Positions 1-9,482 of a stretch of DNA of 64,000 nt are shown piece after piece. How positions within the stretch are numbered: the first letter of the stretch is position 1; each line of letters starts with the position of its first letter. Source of the stretch: Acidobacteriota bacterium. GTDB taxonomy: Bacteria; Acidobacteriota; Terriglobia; Terriglobales; Acidobacteriaceae. A model generated the notes under the pieces. The model saw only the letters and a program-made list of their open reading frames with translations, was not told where the DNA came from and ran no database searches. Where the stretch lies: contig JAJXZT010000001.1 in NCBI GenBank assembly GCA_021779935.1, positions 124,001-188,000 on the forward strand, written 5' to 3'. A program made the translations under genes and the position numbers.

Positions 1-1597
1 ACATGTAGACCGGTTCCGCGTTGTCGCTCATCATCAGGTCACTTGAGAATCCCGGCCCCCACCACAAGCTCTGTTTGCCAAACGACATTTGCCAGCCCTC
101 GACGTTCAGAGCCACATATGCATCCAGCAACCGGAAACGGTCGATCGAGTGACTTGGAACTCCCGGCGCAACCGGGAATCCATCCGCGTTCGCAACCGCT
201 GTCCTTGCGCTCGTCGACAGCTCCGGCATTCCCGCCGAGTGTTGGTATTCGCCGCGCACGTACACCAAAAATGGTCCGGCCTGCGCGTGTCCTGAGATGC
301 CGGTCACGTTATTGAAACCTTCTCCATACAACCGTCCATAGTCGTTCGTAATCGTCTGGCCGAAGTGGTAGCTGTCCGTCAGCGGAGTTCCTCCAATTCC
401 CATGAATCGCGTATATACCGAGTCCACCTGTGCGCGCTCCGGTGCGCCTCCATTCAGAACCCGCAAATCATCCTTGAATTCCGCCTTCAGCGATTGGTAA
501 AGCCCTTCCGCGTCGGGATTGGGTGTCCCTTCTTGTTTCAGCGACTCGCCTGCCTCCTCCACCAACTTCGCGCACTGATAGCGTGTCCACGGCTTCAACC
601 CGTCGACGTCGTGCGCAATATACCCCAGCGCATTCAGACGGTCGAACGCCTCATACACCCAGCTATCCATCGGCACGTAGGGAGATGGCAAGTTCTCCGG
701 ATACGTTTCTTCCTTCTCCTTCGGCGTCCGCTCAAATATCCCAATCGACTGGTTTGGGAGGTTGTCTTTCGAATGCAACTTGTAAGTCTCGTAGCCTACA
801 TACCAGCCCAGCGCCGCCCCAATCAGTACGTCCGACGTAAAGTGCTTCTGCCCCGCAACTCTCGCCGCTCCCACCGCCGCCGCGCCGCCGTACGCCAATA
901 ACTTCGTCAGGATTCCCGGGTACTCATGCGCCACCACTGTCGCAATCGAAAACGCTGCCGCCGTATGCTCTGACGGAAACGACGTGCCTCCCTGGAAGAA
1001 GTCTCCTCTTCCGTTCCCTGCGTCTGGACGCTGCCTGCCTGCGATTGTCTTCGTCACTTCCGCAATTGCCAACGCGTTCAGCGCCGCTTGACCGCTCAAC
1101 ATTCCGGTCTCCCGCATGCGATCGTTGTGCGTATGGAGACCCCAAAAGTACATCCCTGCGCCCATACCGCCAAACGCCGCCGCGCCCAGGTTCGATACGT
1201 TCGTGGCGCGGTTAATAAAGCTTGGTGACTGGTTCAGGTCCGCTTTCACTTTCCTGTCTGCCGCAAACGCTCCAATCGAGGCTGCCGCCAGCGGCAATGC
1301 CCACCGGAAGTCCCGGCTCTGGAAACGCGCAGGACTTGTCCACAGAAATTTCTGGTCAAACAGCAGGTTCCGTCCCAGGTTCCGCATCGTGGCTGACCGT
1401 AACCCCTGCTCCGTGCTCGTCGTCGTTTTGCTCTTGCTCTCTCCTGACTTCGATGCCTCCGCCTTCGCTGCCTGCTTTTGCGCCGGCGCAGCACTTGGCT
1501 CTTTGCTCTGCCCCAAAGAAGAAGCCTGCGCCATGCACGCCATGGACAGGCAACAGATGACAGATAGGACCAGTGCCTTCGTGTGATACGGCCTCAT
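1..1597 (-). CDS. PAP2 phosphatase fused to Wzi-like capsule assembly domain (3' end outside window)
   Basis: The frame is open from an ATG at 1597, preceded by an AGGAGAG ribosome site, to the window edge, giving about 532 residues. It starts with a signal peptide ending near MACMAQA. It then has all three PAP2 (type 2 phosphatidic acid phosphatase) motifs: KTIAGRQRP, PSEH (usually PSGH) and ARVAGQKHFTSD with the catalytic His and Asp. After these comes a region typical of capsule-assembly Wzi barrels, including FGKQSLWWGPG near the truncated end. PAP2 enzymes remove phosphate from lipid phosphates; Wzi is an outer-membrane lectin-like barrel. I infer a periplasmic or outer-membrane protein in envelope lipid or polysaccharide metabolism. 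The C-terminus is missing, so the barrel cannot be judged complete. Confidence 0.85.
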   Translation of the reverse strand, partial: MRPYHTKALVLSVICCLSMACMAQASSLGQSKEPSAAPAQKQAAKAEASKSGESKSKTTTSTEQGLRSATMRNLGRNLLFDQKFLWTSPARFQSRDFRWALPLAAASIGAFAADRKVKADLNQSPSFINRATNVSNLGAAAFGGMGAGMYFWGLHTHNDRMRETGMLSGQAALNALAIAEVTKTIAGRQRPDAGNGRGDFFQGGTSFPSEHTAAAFSIATVVAHEYPGILTKLLAYGGAAAVGAARVAGQKHFTSDVLIGAALGWYVGYETYKLHSKDNLPNQSIGIFERTPKEKEETYPENLPSPYVPMDSWVYEAFDRLNALGYIAHDVDGLKPWTRYQCAKLVEEAGESLKQEGTPNPDAEGLYQSLKAEFKDDLRVLNGGAPERAQVDSVYTRFMGIGGTPLTDSYHFGQTITNDYGRLYGEGFNNVTGISGHAQAGPFLVYVRGEYQHSAGMPELSTSARTAVANADGFPVAPGVPSHSIDRFRLLDAYVALNVEGWQMSFGKQSLWWGPGFSSDLMMSDNAEPVYM

Positions 1598-1912
1598 TGC
1601 TCTCCTGTGATGCTGTTCAATTGACGATATCAGGTAACGATCGTCGCGGCTTCCATGGAGTATAGAGACTCAACGAATTCCCGCGCAAATTACGGATCGG
1701 CCACCTACTTTCGTATCCCGCCGCCACTCCCTATTTCTCGCGCAACTGATGAAATCTCCATGAATTCCCAAATCGACACCTTAGTACCATCTTTGCAACA
1801 TAGCTCACAGCTAATTTCTCCATGGATGTGCATTATGGCTGCGCAGTCTTATCGCAAACGAATTCTGCAGTCATGCCGTCGAACGCTCCCCAGCGAAAGG
1901 GCCTCTTCCTCT
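1598..1912. other. Divergent intergenic region (315 bases)
   Basis: This gap separates the minus-strand PAP2/Wzi gene from the plus-strand repeat protein, so promoters for both should lie here. The downstream frame is open back to an ATG at 1655, but the residues upstream of 1913 do not look like a signal peptide, so I treat them as non-coding. I see a TTGACG at 1623-1628 but no convincing partner -10 box. Confidence 0.4.
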
Positions 1913-4342
1913 ATGCGTAAATGTTATGCTGCGGTTGTTTTCCTCTGCTTTGTCCTCGCACCTTGGGTCTCTTCGGCTGACACTACGTCTGCAACCGTTC
2001 CCCGGCTCATTCGCGTTTCTGGCATCCTTACTGACCTCAACCACGCACCCAGGGTCGGTACATTTTCTGTTCGTTTCTACATTTATCAATTGCAAGACGG
2101 CGGGACTCCGCTCTGGAGTGAACTCCAATCGGTCACTACTGGTACAGATGGCAGTTATTCCATTCTCCTTGGAAACACGCTTCCCGATGGCCTTCCCGCC
2201 GGCGTTTTCAGGACCGGAGAAGCACGCTGGCTCGCCATACAGGTGGAAGGTGAAGCGGAGCTTCCGAGGACTCAGCTCGTAAGTGTTCCTTACGCGCTCA
2301 CTGCCGGCGACGCCCAGACTCTTGGAGGCGTACCTGCCAGTGCATTCGCTCTTGCTTCCAGCATTCCTGCCGTTCCGATCGAGTGTTACGGCAACATCAT
2401 CAGCGGCACTTCGGCGCCCATCGATCAGCCCTCCCCCGGCACGCCAAACTATGTCGCAAAATATCGCGACAGTCAGTTACTTACCACGTCCAGCATTATC
2501 GACCTCACCACAGGTGTCGGTATTGCTGTAAGTAATCCATCCGAGCGTCTGGACCTGCTCGGCCGTCTGAAACTTCGCTCGCAGGATACCGCCACCGGCA
2601 TTTCCTTTTCCGATGCCAACGGCAACGGCTCTCTTTTCGTCGGACAGCTCACGAACGACCCCGCCTCACCTTTCGGAATCCTCCACGGGGGAAAGTGGCG
2701 CCTCACCGTCACCCAGAGCGGAAACATCGGCATTGGCACTGAGCAGCCCACGACCGCCCTCGAGGTCGCCGGTTCTCTCAAGCTCTCCGCTTCCGGCGGC
2801 ATCATCTTTCCCGACAACACCGTGCAATCCACCGCCGCTGCGGGAACCCAGATCACGGCCGCCGACAGCTCTATCCTGGTGGCCTACTCCGGTTCTATCG
2901 CTACGCTGCGGGTAAATGACAAAGGGATTGGCACATCGTCGTTGGAAGATGCTGCCGTGTCTTCCGCCAAGGTTGCCGACGGCGCTATCTCAACGTCGAA
3001 GATTGCCGATGGTGCCGTAACACCCACCAAGCTCGCGCCATCGGCTGTTTCCTCTCAGGCAATCTCCGATGGTGCAATCTCCACCTCAAAACTGTCCGAT
3101 GCAGCCATCACCGCCTCCAAGCTCGCTGCCTCTTCCGTCACCACCGCTGCTCTGGCTGACGCCGCCGTCACCACCGGCAAGATTCTCGACGGCAGCATCA
3201 CCGCCGCCAAGTTTGCTCCGGGAGCCATCGCTATCACCGGAAATGTCGCCGGCTTAGTCGGCAACTCCTTCACCGGAACCCAGGTTGTTGACGTCGCTAC
3301 GCCTGACACATCGGCCGTCCGCGCTCACAATGCTTCCACAACCGGCACTGCGTACGGCCTGAGGGGTGAGAGTGATAGCACTGCCGGCACGGCAGTCTCG
3401 GGCTTCGCCACTGCAACGACAGGCACGGCGGTCGGCGTATCTGGTCAGACGCAGGCTGCGGCCGGCCGGGGACTCTACGGCGAGGCGTCAGCCACGAACG
3501 GTACGGGAATGGGCGTCAACGGACTCGCCCGTGGAAATTGGGGCATCGGTGTTCAGGGGGAGGCCGTCGGCGCCACCGGCTCTTCGGGAAGCACGACCTA
3601 CGGCGTCTATGGCAAGACAAATGGCGACAACTACAGCGCAGGCGTTTACGGGATCAACACTCTAGCCACATCCTTCGGCACAACCTATGGTGTTTACGGG
3701 AAGTCCGCAGGTTCCGGAGGCGTGGGCATACTCGGCTATGCCACTTCACTGTCGGGAGTGACTGTGGGAGTTTTTGGCCGTTCCGACTCGCCCAGCGGTC
3801 ACGGAGGAATGTTCACCAACGCTGCCGCCAATGGCATTGTAATTTCAGGCTACAACGCCACAAAGCGCGTCTTCCGGCTTGATACCAGTGGCAACATCTT
3901 CATCACCGGAACCGTTACCACCGGCGGAGCGGACTTTGCTGAAACTCTGCGCGCCGCTGGCAATCCTGCCGATTTCTCCCCCGGCGATGTCCTCGTTATC
4001 GACGAACTTCATGATCGCCAGGTGCGCAAGGCCAGTTCTCCGTATTCCTCCAGCGTCATTGGCGTCTACTCCACCCAGCCCGGTGTACTCGGTACACCAC
4101 ACGCCATGGACGCTCCACACGCCGGCGAATTGCCCGTCGCCATGATCGGCATTGTCCCCTGCAAAGTCAGTGCGGAAAACGGTCCCATTCGCCGCGGAGA
4201 TCTGCTTACAACTTCCAGCACTCCCGGCTTTGCCATGAAGGCCACCGACCCGGCACAAATGATTGGCGCGATCGTGGGCAAGGCATTGCAGGCGCTCGAC
4301 TCCGGCACCGGCATCATCGAGATTGCGGTGACACTCCGTTAA
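1913..4342 (+). CDS. Secreted repeat protein with tail-fibre-like stalk
   Basis: About 809 residues. I choose the ATG at 1913 because it starts a clear signal peptide (MRKCYAAVVFLCFVLAPWVSS); the frame is open back to 1655. Residues about 350-440 consist of a degenerate 10-11-residue repeat built on DGAIS-SKLA / DAAVT-GKI, as in trimeric stalks of phage fibres and adhesins. Residues about 480-630 contain repeated GVYGK / GVGILGY glycine units, which suggests a beta-solenoid. The C-terminal part from about 670 (GGADFAETL onward) resembles the end domain of such fibre-like proteins. I infer an exported, probably trimeric surface fibre. The substrate or partner is unknown, and the family is known to me only as a recurrent Acidobacteria type. 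Confidence 0.7.
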   Translation: MRKCYAAVVFLCFVLAPWVSSADTTSATVPRLIRVSGILTDLNHAPRVGTFSVRFYIYQLQDGGTPLWSELQSVTTGTDGSYSILLGNTLPDGLPAGVFRTGEARWLAIQVEGEAELPRTQLVSVPYALTAGDAQTLGGVPASAFALASSIPAVPIECYGNIISGTSAPIDQPSPGTPNYVAKYRDSQLLTTSSIIDLTTGVGIAVSNPSERLDLLGRLKLRSQDTATGISFSDANGNGSLFVGQLTNDPASPFGILHGGKWRLTVTQSGNIGIGTEQPTTALEVAGSLKLSASGGIIFPDNTVQSTAAAGTQITAADSSILVAYSGSIATLRVNDKGIGTSSLEDAAVSSAKVADGAISTSKIADGAVTPTKLAPSAVSSQAISDGAISTSKLSDAAITASKLAASSVTTAALADAAVTTGKILDGSITAAKFAPGAIAITGNVAGLVGNSFTGTQVVDVATPDTSAVRAHNASTTGTAYGLRGESDSTAGTAVSGFATATTGTAVGVSGQTQAAAGRGLYGEASATNGTGMGVNGLARGNWGIGVQGEAVGATGSSGSTTYGVYGKTNGDNYSAGVYGINTLATSFGTTYGVYGKSAGSGGVGILGYATSLSGVTVGVFGRSDSPSGHGGMFTNAAANGIVISGYNATKRVFRLDTSGNIFITGTVTTGGADFAETLRAAGNPADFSPGDVLVIDELHDRQVRKASSPYSSSVIGVYSTQPGVLGTPHAMDAPHAGELPVAMIGIVPCKVSAENGPIRRGDLLTTSSTPGFAMKATDPAQMIGAIVGKALQALDSGTGIIEIAVTLR

Positions 4343-4529
4343 ATTTGCTCACGCCGCTGCACTTGCGCGGAAGTCACGTTTTTTCCTTCAGAGAAAGCCA
4401 TTTTGCTGCGTCTCTTTCGTCCGGCGTTCGCTTCATGTATATAGATAAATGAAGCCTTTGTGGTGTTCTGCACCTGCTCACACACGCCATTGGCCAAGCG
4501 ATCAACAATCAAATAGAGGGTTGAAAGTT

Positions 4530-4883
4530 ATGCCCGCTAACTACACTTACGTGCCGGATTTACTCAAGGAAGCTCGCATCCCTGAAACGGGATGTCTCAG
4601 CCGTACTCTCCACAACGATGATGAACTCCGTATCCTCATATATGGGTTCGCCACTGGAGAAGAACTCGCTGATCATTTCTCCCCCACTGCTGCCGTACTC
4701 CACTTTTTAGAGGGCGAGGCCGAGGTCACCATCAACGGCGACCAAATGTCCGCCAAGGCTGGCACTCTCATCCACATGAGTCCCAACCTTTCTCACGGGA
4801 TCATCGCCCGGACGCCTCTTATCATGGTGCAAACCCTGCTCAAGTTGACGCGGGTTGCCATGGATAACGCGGATATGACGTAA
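4530..4883 (+). CDS. Small cupin-domain protein
   Basis: 117 residues from the ATG at 4530, which has a GAGGG ribosome site 9 bases upstream; an in-frame start at 4449 has none. The single cupin fold is visible from the glycine-rich strand turns LEGEAEVTINGD and KAGTLIHMSPNLSHGI, the latter corresponding to cupin motif 2 with its His. Motif 1 is degenerate: it has one His (ADHFSP) and a Glu in place of the HxH pair, so metal binding is uncertain. Single-domain cupins of this size are often sensors or small enzymes. No operon partner is obvious: it is followed by a convergent ABC-F gene. Confidence 0.75.
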   Translation: MPANYTYVPDLLKEARIPETGCLSRTLHNDDELRILIYGFATGEELADHFSPTAAVLHFLEGEAEVTINGDQMSAKAGTLIHMSPNLSHGIIARTPLIMVQTLLKLTRVAMDNADMT

Positions 4884-4958
4884 AACCGCGACGGCCGGGT
4901 ACTGGTCAAGCGGTTGTGATGCGTACGCGTGGGGAATTGCTGCGTCACTCTGGCGCGT

Positions 4959-6902
4959 TCAGGCGTTTTCTTCCAGGAACTGCGAAACCTCTTCCCACTC
5001 CGCCATCAGTGCTGTCACTTGCCTGCGTTTCGTGTCCAGCAGTTCTGAGAGACGTTGTGTTTCCTCGGCGCTGACAAAGATCGTCAATGCCTGTTCGGCG
5101 TTGGCGATCTCTGACTCAGTGCGCGCAATGGATACTTCCAGTTCCCGGTTACGTTCCGTCATCTGCCGCAGTTTGATCGGATTGACGCGCTTCTTCGATT
5201 CTGTCTTTCCATTGTCTTCCGTCGCGGCTGTGCTTTCGGATGTCTTGTTCGCCAGAATCCCGCGCGCGCTGACGCCCGTCAGCGACGTATCCACCGGGCT
5301 TCCCTGCTTGCGCCACAAATAGTCTTCGTAGTTGCCCGGATATACGCTGACTCCCCCGTCGGCCACTTCGAAGATTCTCGTCGCCAGCTTGTCGATAAAG
5401 TAGCGATCGTGGCTCACGAACACCACCGTCCCGCTGAATTTCTCCAGGGCCTCCAGCAGCACGTCTTTTGCTCTCAGATCCAGGTGGTTTGTCGGCTCGT
5501 CCAGCAGTAGAAAATTCGACGGTTGCAGCAGCATTCTCGCCAGCGCGTACCGATTGCGCTCGCCGCCGCTCAGCACGCCAATCTTCTTGAACACATCGTC
5601 TTCGCTGAACAGGAAGCTTCCCAGGATGCTGCGCAACTCCGTCTGGGTTGTGCGCGGCGCCACTGTTTCCAGATCTTCCAGGATGCGGGCCTCCGTGTCT
5701 AATTCCTTGTACTGATCCTGCGCGAAGTAGTCGACTTCCGCGTTGTGTCCCAGCCTGAATTCGCCGGCCGTCACTGGCTCCGTTCCCGCCAGCACTTTAA
5801 TCAGTGTCGACTTTCCCGCTCCGTTCACTCCCACCAGCGCCACGCGGTCTCCACGTTCAATGATGAACTCCACGTTGCGCAGCACTTGCTTCTCGCCGTA
5901 GCTCTTCGCCATCCCTTTGCACTCGGCGACCACGCGCCCGCTCGGCTTTGGCTGCGGAAACTTGAAGTGGATTGTCTTCTCCTCGTTCGGGACCTGGATT
6001 CGCTCGATCTTCTCCAGTTCCTTGATGCGGCTCTGCACCTGCTTCGCCTTCGTCGCCTGGTAACGGAAACGGCTGATGAACGCCTCGAGTTGCTCGATGC
6101 GCTCCCGCTGATTCCTGTAGGCCGCCTCCAGCGACTCCCGTCGCTGTTGTTTTTCGCGCAGGTACTTTTCGTAATTTCCGCTGTAGAAATGAACGCCCTT
6201 GTTCCAGATTTCGACGATCTTCTTCACCGTCACGTCGAGGAAGTAGCGGTCGTGCGAGATCAGCAGACAGGCGTAAGGATATTGGTTCAGGTATCCCTCA
6301 AGCCAATTCCGCGTCTCCAGGTCAAGATGGTTCGTCGGTTCGTCCAGCAATAGCAGGTTTGGCTTTTCCAGCAGCAGTTTTGCCAGCGCAATCCGCATCT
6401 GCCATCCGCCGCTGAATTCGCCTGTGTCGCGTGTCCAGTCTTCTTTGCGGAATCCCAGCCCTGTCAACACTGCGCCCACTTGCGCTTCCAGCGCGTACCC
6501 GTCGCGTGTGTGGAATTCGCTGTCGATCCGGTGATAGCGGTCCGCCACTTGCGCATACTCCGCGCTTGTCGTGTCCAGTTCTCCCATGCGATGAGTCAGT
6601 CCTTCCAGTTCGCGCTCCATCGCATGAAGCTCTTCAAACACCGACATGCACTCGTCGAATACCGTCCGCCCTTCCAGGCGCAGGCCGTCCTGCGGCAGAT
6701 ATCCCGCGCTCACTCCCTTGCCAACGCTCAACGTGCCGTAGTCCAGCGATTCAAGTCCGGCCAGCATCTTCATCAGCGTGGACTTCCCCGTCCCGTTGGC
6801 GCCTACAAGCCCAACGCGATCTTGCGGAGTAATCATCCAGTCCAGGTTTTCGAATAGGAGTTTGTGGCCAAAACGCTTTCCGGCCGCGGACAACTGGATC
6901 AT
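4959..6902 (-). CDS. ABC-F family ATPase (translation factor or ribosome-protection type)
   Basis: 647 residues with two ABC domains in one chain and no membrane segments, which defines ABC-F. Domain 1 has Walker A GANGTGKST (34-42), signature FSGGW and DEPTNHLDLE. A charged linker of about 80 residues follows, rich in Arg, Lys and Glu (the P-site tRNA interaction motif). Domain 2 has Walker A GVNGAGKST, signature LSGGE and DEPTNHLDLR. The last 90 or so residues are a Glu/Arg-rich coiled coil, as in Uup and YdiF-type members. ABC-F proteins bind the ribosomal E site and hydrolyse ATP during elongation. Subfamily (Uup versus YfmM/YdiF) cannot be fixed here. Confidence 0.93.
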   Translation of the reverse strand: MIQLSAAGKRFGHKLLFENLDWMITPQDRVGLVGANGTGKSTLMKMLAGLESLDYGTLSVGKGVSAGYLPQDGLRLEGRTVFDECMSVFEELHAMERELEGLTHRMGELDTTSAEYAQVADRYHRIDSEFHTRDGYALEAQVGAVLTGLGFRKEDWTRDTGEFSGGWQMRIALAKLLLEKPNLLLLDEPTNHLDLETRNWLEGYLNQYPYACLLISHDRYFLDVTVKKIVEIWNKGVHFYSGNYEKYLREKQQRRESLEAAYRNQRERIEQLEAFISRFRYQATKAKQVQSRIKELEKIERIQVPNEEKTIHFKFPQPKPSGRVVAECKGMAKSYGEKQVLRNVEFIIERGDRVALVGVNGAGKSTLIKVLAGTEPVTAGEFRLGHNAEVDYFAQDQYKELDTEARILEDLETVAPRTTQTELRSILGSFLFSEDDVFKKIGVLSGGERNRYALARMLLQPSNFLLLDEPTNHLDLRAKDVLLEALEKFSGTVVFVSHDRYFIDKLATRIFEVADGGVSVYPGNYEDYLWRKQGSPVDTSLTGVSARGILANKTSESTAATEDNGKTESKKRVNPIKLRQMTERNRELEVSIARTESEIANAEQALTIFVSAEETQRLSELLDTKRRQVTALMAEWEEVSQFLEENA

Positions 6903-6993
6903 CGTGCGTACGCCCTGTGTTTCCTTGCTTCGAGAATATAACTCACTTTTATTCTCTCACGCCGGGCCCCTGCACACGTCCCATGTCGCTGTT

Positions 6994-8727
6994 CTATTGC
7001 GATTGGAAGTTATCGATTCGCCGCTCGATTGCGCGCGCCTGTTTCGCTTCCTCATGGCGCCCAAGTTTGTCCAGCGCCAGCGCCAGCGACGTGTGGAATC
7101 CTCCCGACTTCGGGCGCATCCCGATCGCCAGCGTGTACCACCGCACTGCGTCCTCGTAGTGCCCCGTGTCGTAGGCAATCATCCCCAGGTAATAGATCGA
7201 CATCGTCTTGTTCAGCTCGTCCGTCGGCTTTTTCAGGCTTTCCAGCAACGTCACTTTCGCATCCTTGATATCTCCGTTCAGGTACTCCTGAATTCCCAGT
7301 GCCTCCCACGCGCGCTGCGAATCCGGAAACTGCTGCACCGTTTCGTGCAGGATCGCCATCGCTTTGCCCATCTCACCGTTTTCCGAGTACGCGCCCGCCA
7401 GGATCACGCGCGCCGGTATGTGGTTCGGAGCGATCTCAACCGCACGCTTCATCAGCGCGAGATCGTTGTCCCACCACCGGAATTGCACCACTGTTCCCGC
7501 GATGAAGACCGCCACCAGTGCCGTCACCACGCCTACGCGCAGTGCACCGCTCGTTCTCTCGTCGCGCCAGCGCAGCTTGCAGATCATCGTTGCCGCCAGC
7601 ACTGCCGCCGGATACGTCGGCACATACAGGTATCGGTCATGTGGCTGGATCAGCAGCACCGTGGCAATCACCGGCGCCAGTGACAGTACGTACATCGTCG
7701 CCAGCAGCGCCCACTCCGGCGACCGCCTTGCGTATCGCCATCCAATCCATCCCAGTGCAATCAACGGAATCGCTGGCAGCAGCGTGTACTTCACCGAGAA
7801 ATTCCACTCGATCATCAGCGGGTAGTACTCGCTAAGCCGGAACGGCCATACCGTGTGGAGGATGTAGAACCAGCACGCCTCCGGCAGTGTCCATATGGTT
7901 TTGGGAATCGAAAGCATGTACGACATCTCCGACAGCCCGTGCATCACGTGCCACCGGATTGCCCAATAAACCCCGCTCAGCGCGAAATACGGAATTGCCG
8001 GCCTTATCGCTGCCCACAGCCTCCGGTATCTTTTTTCACTGGATGCGTAGAACTCGTACACCGCCATCATCAGCGGTACCAGGATTGCCGTTTCTTTCGC
8101 GAACAGCGCGCCCAGGAAAAACACGATTGCGCCTGCCATCCACGCCTTTCGCCGCACGCCCTCGCGTGCATGCAGGTAGCAGATCAGCGTGCCGAACAGG
8201 AACATCGCCTCCAGCGGTTCGCTCCCGCCGGAAATCCACGCTACCGTCTCTACTTTTGTCGGATGCAATCCAAACAGCAGCGCCGCAATGCCCGCCACCG
8301 TCTCGTTCTTCATCAACAATCGCGTCAGCGCGTAGACCTGATATACCACCACCAGGTGCAGTCCGATCGTGCATAGATGGAACCACCCCGGCGCTCCTCC
8401 CGTTACCTGTTGCACAAGAAATAGCCACAGCATGAACACTGGGCGGTAGTAATTCGCCGTCGTATAGTACGCCGTGAATCCCCACAACTGTTTGTGAAAG
8501 AAAATCGGAACGTACTTCCATGAACTCAACCACGGGTTCAGGGAAATTTGCAGGTGATCGTCGAACACAAAGTCGAAACCAACGGTCTTGAGATACACGA
8601 CAAACACCAGTACAGCCGCTACCCGCAACAACACCGGACCAGACAATATCCATGAAGTCAGTCCACGTTGCGCTACCGGCAGTTCTGGCGCAACCTTCGT
8701 GTCATCGCCTGCGTCCTCTTTTACCAT
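6994..8727 (-). CDS. TMTC-like multi-spanning membrane protein with C-terminal TPR repeats
   Basis: 577 residues from an ATG at 8727 with AGGAAG six bases upstream; a GTG at 8763 is in frame but lacks a ribosome site. About ten hydrophobic spans fill the first 400 residues. They include FDDHLQISLNP and a luminal-type ANYYRPV loop, then LHPTKVETVAWISGGSEP, all of which resemble the GT-C glycosyltransferase fold of TMTC proteins (an acidic pair after TM1, then LHP...E). The last 150 residues hold about four TPR units, such as ALGIQEYLNGDIKDAKVTLLES. In animals TMTC proteins O-mannosylate cadherins. In bacteria the role is unknown; I infer a lipid-linked sugar transferase of the envelope. Confidence 0.75.
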   Translation of the reverse strand: MVKEDAGDDTKVAPELPVAQRGLTSWILSGPVLLRVAAVLVFVVYLKTVGFDFVFDDHLQISLNPWLSSWKYVPIFFHKQLWGFTAYYTTANYYRPVFMLWLFLVQQVTGGAPGWFHLCTIGLHLVVVYQVYALTRLLMKNETVAGIAALLFGLHPTKVETVAWISGGSEPLEAMFLFGTLICYLHAREGVRRKAWMAGAIVFFLGALFAKETAILVPLMMAVYEFYASSEKRYRRLWAAIRPAIPYFALSGVYWAIRWHVMHGLSEMSYMLSIPKTIWTLPEACWFYILHTVWPFRLSEYYPLMIEWNFSVKYTLLPAIPLIALGWIGWRYARRSPEWALLATMYVLSLAPVIATVLLIQPHDRYLYVPTYPAAVLAATMICKLRWRDERTSGALRVGVVTALVAVFIAGTVVQFRWWDNDLALMKRAVEIAPNHIPARVILAGAYSENGEMGKAMAILHETVQQFPDSQRAWEALGIQEYLNGDIKDAKVTLLESLKKPTDELNKTMSIYYLGMIAYDTGHYEDAVRWYTLAIGMRPKSGGFHTSLALALDKLGRHEEAKQARAIERRIDNFQSQ

Positions 8728-9022
8728 CGGCTTCCTGGCCCTGCTTCGCTGGATTCGTGTCACAAATTCGTCTTGCCCTGCCGTCTCGTTCGTCTATCTC
8801 TGGATTCCGTTCAGCATCATCGTTTCCTGCGTCCTGTCGCCTCTATAACCTACCTAGCAGATTCCCCCGCTGCCAGCGGAAACTCACTTCGAGAGGTAAC
8901 CAAAGTGTGCTACAGGAGCCATCTTGGTGGTTTCTCTCTCGCTCCTTGCGGACTCCGAGCGGCTCAAGGGGTAAAATAACTTTGCCCATCCAAAACCTTC
9001 TTCTATTCACAGGAGACCACAG

Positions 9023-9430
9023 GTGAGATTTTTCATCGCCGTGCTTGCAGTGATCGGAATGGCGCTCGCCACTGCCGCTCTTCGCGAGCACTACAACACC
9101 AAGCCTTCCCCCTGCGACATCAACACCAAATGGGACTGCGGTATCGTGAACAAAAGCCAGTTCGCCATGATCCACGGAATCCCCGTGGCAGCCATCGGCA
9201 TTGTCGGCTACCTCGCCATGGCTGCACTTGCTTTATCGCGCTCGCGCCGGCTTCTGTTGGCCACTGCTCTTATCGGCCTCGGCTTCTCGCTTTACCTTAC
9301 CCACATCGAGGCGTCGGTACTTGAGGTCTGGTGTATCTACTGCGTCGGTTCGCTGATCACCATTTCTCTCATCAATCTTTCTTCTATCGGTTGGTTCGCC
9401 TACTGGTGGCGACACCGCGAACAGGAATAG
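9023..9430 (+). CDS. Vitamin K epoxide reductase (VKOR) family protein
   Basis: 135 residues from a GTG at 9023 with AGGAG seven bases upstream. It has four hydrophobic helices, the outer Cys pair C31 and C39 in a loop after TM1 (SPCDINTKWDCG), and the quinone-proximal CxxC (C104-I-Y-C107) at the start of the last helix. Bacterial VKOR re-oxidises a DsbA-like thiol oxidase and passes the electrons to quinone, replacing DsbB. Many bacterial VKORs carry a fused thioredoxin domain; this one does not, so its redox partner must be encoded elsewhere. A bidirectional hairpin terminator follows. Confidence 0.92.
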   Translation: MRFFIAVLAVIGMALATAALREHYNTKPSPCDINTKWDCGIVNKSQFAMIHGIPVAAIGIVGYLAMAALALSRSRRLLLATALIGLGFSLYLTHIEASVLEVWCIYCVGSLITISLINLSSIGWFAYWWRHREQE

Positions 9431-9440
9431 CCGCTGGTTC

Positions 9441-9470
9441 CCCACATCTGCCGCGGTCCGCAGATGTGGG
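9441..9470. terminator. Bidirectional hairpin terminator between VKOR and alginate lyase genes
   Basis: Perfect 11-bp arms CCCACATCTGC / GCAGATGTGGG around an 8-base loop, in the 52-base gap between two convergent genes. It is followed on the plus strand by TTTACTC. The arm sequence may itself belong to a repeated palindrome family, but only one copy is in this window. Confidence 0.7.
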
Positions 9471-9482
9471 TTTACTCATTCC

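Noticed and set aside
365-901. Plus-strand open frames at the left edge
   Set aside because: Opposite the PAP2/Wzi gene, with basic low-complexity translations.
8949-8977. Promoter upstream of the VKOR gene
   Set aside because: TAAAAT at 8972-8977 is a fair -10, but the -35 position has no match.
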